DNA of 64,000 nucleotides from Halobacteriovorax marinus SJ (GTDB lineage: Bacteria > Bdellovibrionota > Bacteriovoracia > Bacteriovoracales > Bacteriovoracaceae): contig NC_016620.1 of assembly GCF_000210915.2 (NCBI RefSeq), positions 186,001 through 250,000 of the forward strand. The letters run 5' to 3'. The position numbers and the translations under genes are program-made. Below are positions 62,302 to 64,000 of this stretch, in pieces (positions within the stretch are counted from its first letter, which is position 1; the number at the start of each line of letters is the position of its first letter). Under the pieces are notes generated by a model that did no database searches, was not told the DNA's origin, and worked only from the letters and a program-made list of their open reading frames with translations.

Positions 62302-62919
62302 ATGGGATTAACTTACCTTCCTAAATGGATATATTCTTGTATCACTTTTGTGGCATTGCTCTTAATGCTAATTATTGGCGTGTGGGGATTTCTATTTGCG
62401 GCCCTTGTCTACGGAATACTCTTTGCCATTTTTAGAAAGCAGAAAGAAGACTTTAGAAAAGATTCGAATGAGAATGTAATTGTCTCACCAGTTAATGGAA
62501 GAGTTTATAAGATTGAAAAAAATGTTGATCATGAATTCTTTGGCAAAGATATGACAAGTGTCCTCATTCAAGTTCCATTTTGGAAAGAGTTTGGACTTTT
62601 CTTTCCAGTAAAATCAGAGATACATGATGTTCAAGCAAGCTGTGATTCATGCTTAGATCACTTAGTGAAATTTAGACTAGTGAATGGAATGGATATCGGT
62701 CTTGCTGTTGGACAAAATATATTGCGCTTAGCTCCTCAAATAATGGTCTTACCAGGTGATAGAGGAAAGCAGAAAGTGAATTTTGGATTTCTTCCAATGG
62801 GTGGGGAAGTGAGAGTTTTCATCCCATCTGCATTGGAAGTATTAATTAATGAAAAAGATGAAGTAGTTGCTGGGCAAGGAATCCTTGCAGGTATTCCTAC
62901 TGATATTGAGGAAAAATAA
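62302..62919 (+). CDS. phosphatidylserine decarboxylase-like protein lacking the pyruvoyl serine
   Basis: This 205-residue protein has two N-terminal helices (about 8-44) and a decarboxylase-like core that starts VIVSPVNGRVYKIE and ends with the beta-strands VNFGFLPMGGEVRVFIP and VVAGQGIL. In real short-form Psd the self-cleaving serine sits in a GS pair (FGSRVDV-like). Here the place reads MGGEV, so no pyruvoyl group can form by the usual route. The upstream His region is also divergent. Directly downstream is pssA, where psd is often found. So it is either an inactive or regulatory relative, or an enzyme with another chemistry. I leave the gene symbol open. Confidence 0.75.
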   Translation: MGLTYLPKWIYSCITFVALLLMLIIGVWGFLFAALVYGILFAIFRKQKEDFRKDSNENVIVSPVNGRVYKIEKNVDHEFFGKDMTSVLIQVPFWKEFGLFFPVKSEIHDVQASCDSCLDHLVKFRLVNGMDIGLAVGQNILRLAPQIMVLPGDRGKQKVNFGFLPMGGEVRVFIPSALEVLINEKDEVVAGQGILAGIPTDIEEK

Positions 62920-62920
62920 T

Positions 62921-63679
62921 ATGATTGATCAGCCTAAAAGGTTAGCTTTCTTTCTACCTAATACATTTACAGCTTTAAATATGGCCTGCGGTTTTGCGTC
63001 TATAATAATGGCCTGGAAGGGACAATTTTATAATGCAAGTATGATTCTATTGCTGGGGGCGATTTTTGATTCTGTTGATGGGAGAGTTGCCAGAATGACG
63101 GGGACTCAGTCTCAATTTGGTGAGCAATTTGATTCTATTAGTGATGTTGTCTCTTTTGGAATGGCTCCTGCTTTCTTGGTTTATAATTGCTTCTTTAAAG
63201 ATTTAGGGCGACTTGGAATGGTTGTTTCTTTCTTATATCTACTATGTGGTGCTTTAAGACTTGCAAGGTTTAATGCCAATATTGATAAAGTTAGTAGTGA
63301 CTACTTTCAAGGTCTACCAATTCCAACTGCGGCTCTAGGTCTTGTGGGTTATGTTCTTTTAGCGATTGAATTTCATTTAATTAAAACGCTAACGCCATTT
63401 ACTATTTTCTATGTTGTTCTCTATTCTCTTTTGATGATTTCGAATATCCCTTTCTATTCTTTTAAGAATGCGACTTGGGTTAAGACTCATAAGAAGAGAG
63501 TGCTCGCAATTATCTTTTTATTGCTGGCCCTCATCTTCACTTACGAGCAGTTAATGATAGGTGTGATTACTGGAGCATATGTTCTAGGTGGATTAGTTTA
63601 TTTTATAACTCATAAAGGCGCTTTAGAAGATGTCTTTTCATGGAAGAGCGAAAATGATGAAATCAATGAAAGTAATTAA
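62921..63679 (+). CDS. pssA: CDP-diacylglycerol-serine O-phosphatidyltransferase
   Basis: This 252-residue membrane enzyme makes phosphatidylserine from CDP-diacylglycerol and serine. The CDP-alcohol phosphotransferase motif D-G-x2-A-R-x8-G-x3-D-x3-D is complete (DGRVAR..GEQFDSISD). The ATG at 62921 with GAGG before it is chosen; an in-frame upstream start lies within the psd-like gene. The next gene starts within its last codons. Confidence 0.95.
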   Translation: MIDQPKRLAFFLPNTFTALNMACGFASIIMAWKGQFYNASMILLLGAIFDSVDGRVARMTGTQSQFGEQFDSISDVVSFGMAPAFLVYNCFFKDLGRLGMVVSFLYLLCGALRLARFNANIDKVSSDYFQGLPIPTAALGLVGYVLLAIEFHLIKTLTPFTIFYVVLYSLLMISNIPFYSFKNATWVKTHKKRVLAIIFLLLALIFTYEQLMIGVITGAYVLGGLVYFITHKGALEDVFSWKSENDEINESN

Positions 63680-64000
63680 AGTAGCATTTACAATTTTACT
63701 CATGAGCGCAAGTTTTGCGCAGGACTTTGGTCAAAGAGTAGATGGTGATATTCCAAATGCAATGGATGAAGTCGAAGGTGGAAATAGTCCTTATATACAA
63801 GGCTCTGATGAGAGGCCTATGGATAAGGTTGAGAAAGGGAAGACTTCGGCGATGGTTCCGGGTGAAAGTGATTATGGAACTAAACAGTCTGAGGGGAAAG
63901 ACGCCACTCAATTTAATATTGGAGCACCATTTAGTGGAACAGAGTCCGATCAGTATATCACTTACACAAATAAAGATATTTTAAAAGGCCTCTCTAAAAA
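63657..64000 (+). CDS. secreted protein, 3' end cut by window edge
   Basis: At least 114 residues are visible. A signal peptide (KVAFTILLMSASFA) is followed by an acidic Gly/Asp/Ser-rich mature region with repeated small motifs (for example GDIPNAMDEVEGG). The frame begins inside the pssA 3' end: ATG codons at 63654, 63657 and 63666 are in frame, and GGAAGAG (63642-63648) best fits 63657. The frame is open to base 64000. No family recognised in the visible part. Confidence 0.7.
   Translation, partial: MKSMKVIKVAFTILLMSASFAQDFGQRVDGDIPNAMDEVEGGNSPYIQGSDERPMDKVEKGKTSAMVPGESDYGTKQSEGKDATQFNIGAPFSGTESDQYITYTNKDILKGLSK

Overview
This 64 kb window is a piece of a bacterial main chromosome. It looks AT-rich (mid-30s % GC by eye, not computed), and it is densely coded, with many 1-20 nt gene overlaps and Shine-Dalgarno starts. 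It holds a full rRNA operon and the usual bacterial core genes. The gene content suggests a marine or freshwater predatory relative of Bdellovibrio, most likely Bacteriovoracaceae/Halobacteriovorax. The hints are Tad-pilus genes, a CtaA-CtaB fusion, a bc complex with a multihaem cytochrome c, tryptophan-to-kynurenine genes, and many short secreted proteins. The lineage is an inference; comparing the 16S gene (47651-49207) with a reference set would decide it.

Layout. 1-3.9 kb: the end of a Tad pilus/secretion cluster (a CpaF ATPase cut by the window edge, and TadB) followed by a secreted YD-repeat protein. 4.0-6.5 kb: three short secreted proteins around a class-3-type aldehyde dehydrogenase. 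Two of them are paralogues with near-consensus sigma-54 promoters and a shared upstream palindrome. 6.4-8.8 kb: a single-domain response regulator, a small membrane protein and a polytopic glycosyltransferase-like protein. 8.8-17 kb: lon, glmU, glmS and a PcrA/UvrD helicase. 17-22 kb: a tightly coupled group (AsmA-like protein, mtnA, ppx/gppA, cyclic-nucleotide-binding protein). 22-25.5 kb: a stand-alone FliG-like domain protein and a coiled-coil protein facing a thiolase, an unknown bitopic protein and a tiny lipoprotein.

25.5-47 kb is an aerobic respiration island. It encodes a b6-type split cytochrome b, a Rieske protein, an eight-haem cytochrome c with a coiled coil, a HEAT-repeat membrane protein, an orphan oxidase subunit III and DUF420. 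After a short kynurenine-pathway operon on the other strand come haem A synthesis genes (CtaA and a CtaA-CtaB fusion) and an aa3/caa3-type oxidase operon (subunits II, I, III, a dihaem lipoprotein, Sco, subunit IV). An iron-binding periplasmic protein and a cyclophilin lipoprotein follow on the minus strand.

47.2-52.7 kb is the rRNA operon, in the order tRNA-Ala, 16S, tRNA-Ile, 23S, 5S. It has an AT-rich promoter, two boxA-like sites and a clear terminator. 52.8-64 kb: ftsK, then the widely conserved rpsB-tsf-pyrH-frr-uppS-cdsA-rseP cluster, continuing into tsaB, a phosphatidylserine decarboxylase-like protein that lacks the pyruvoyl-forming serine, pssA, and the start of a secreted protein cut by the right edge.

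No CRISPR array, insertion sequence, prophage or integrase was seen. The most unusual points are the sigma-54/palindrome pair driving the short secreted proteins, the psd-like protein without its catalytic serine, the FliG-domain/coiled-coil pair, and the composition of the bc complex cluster.
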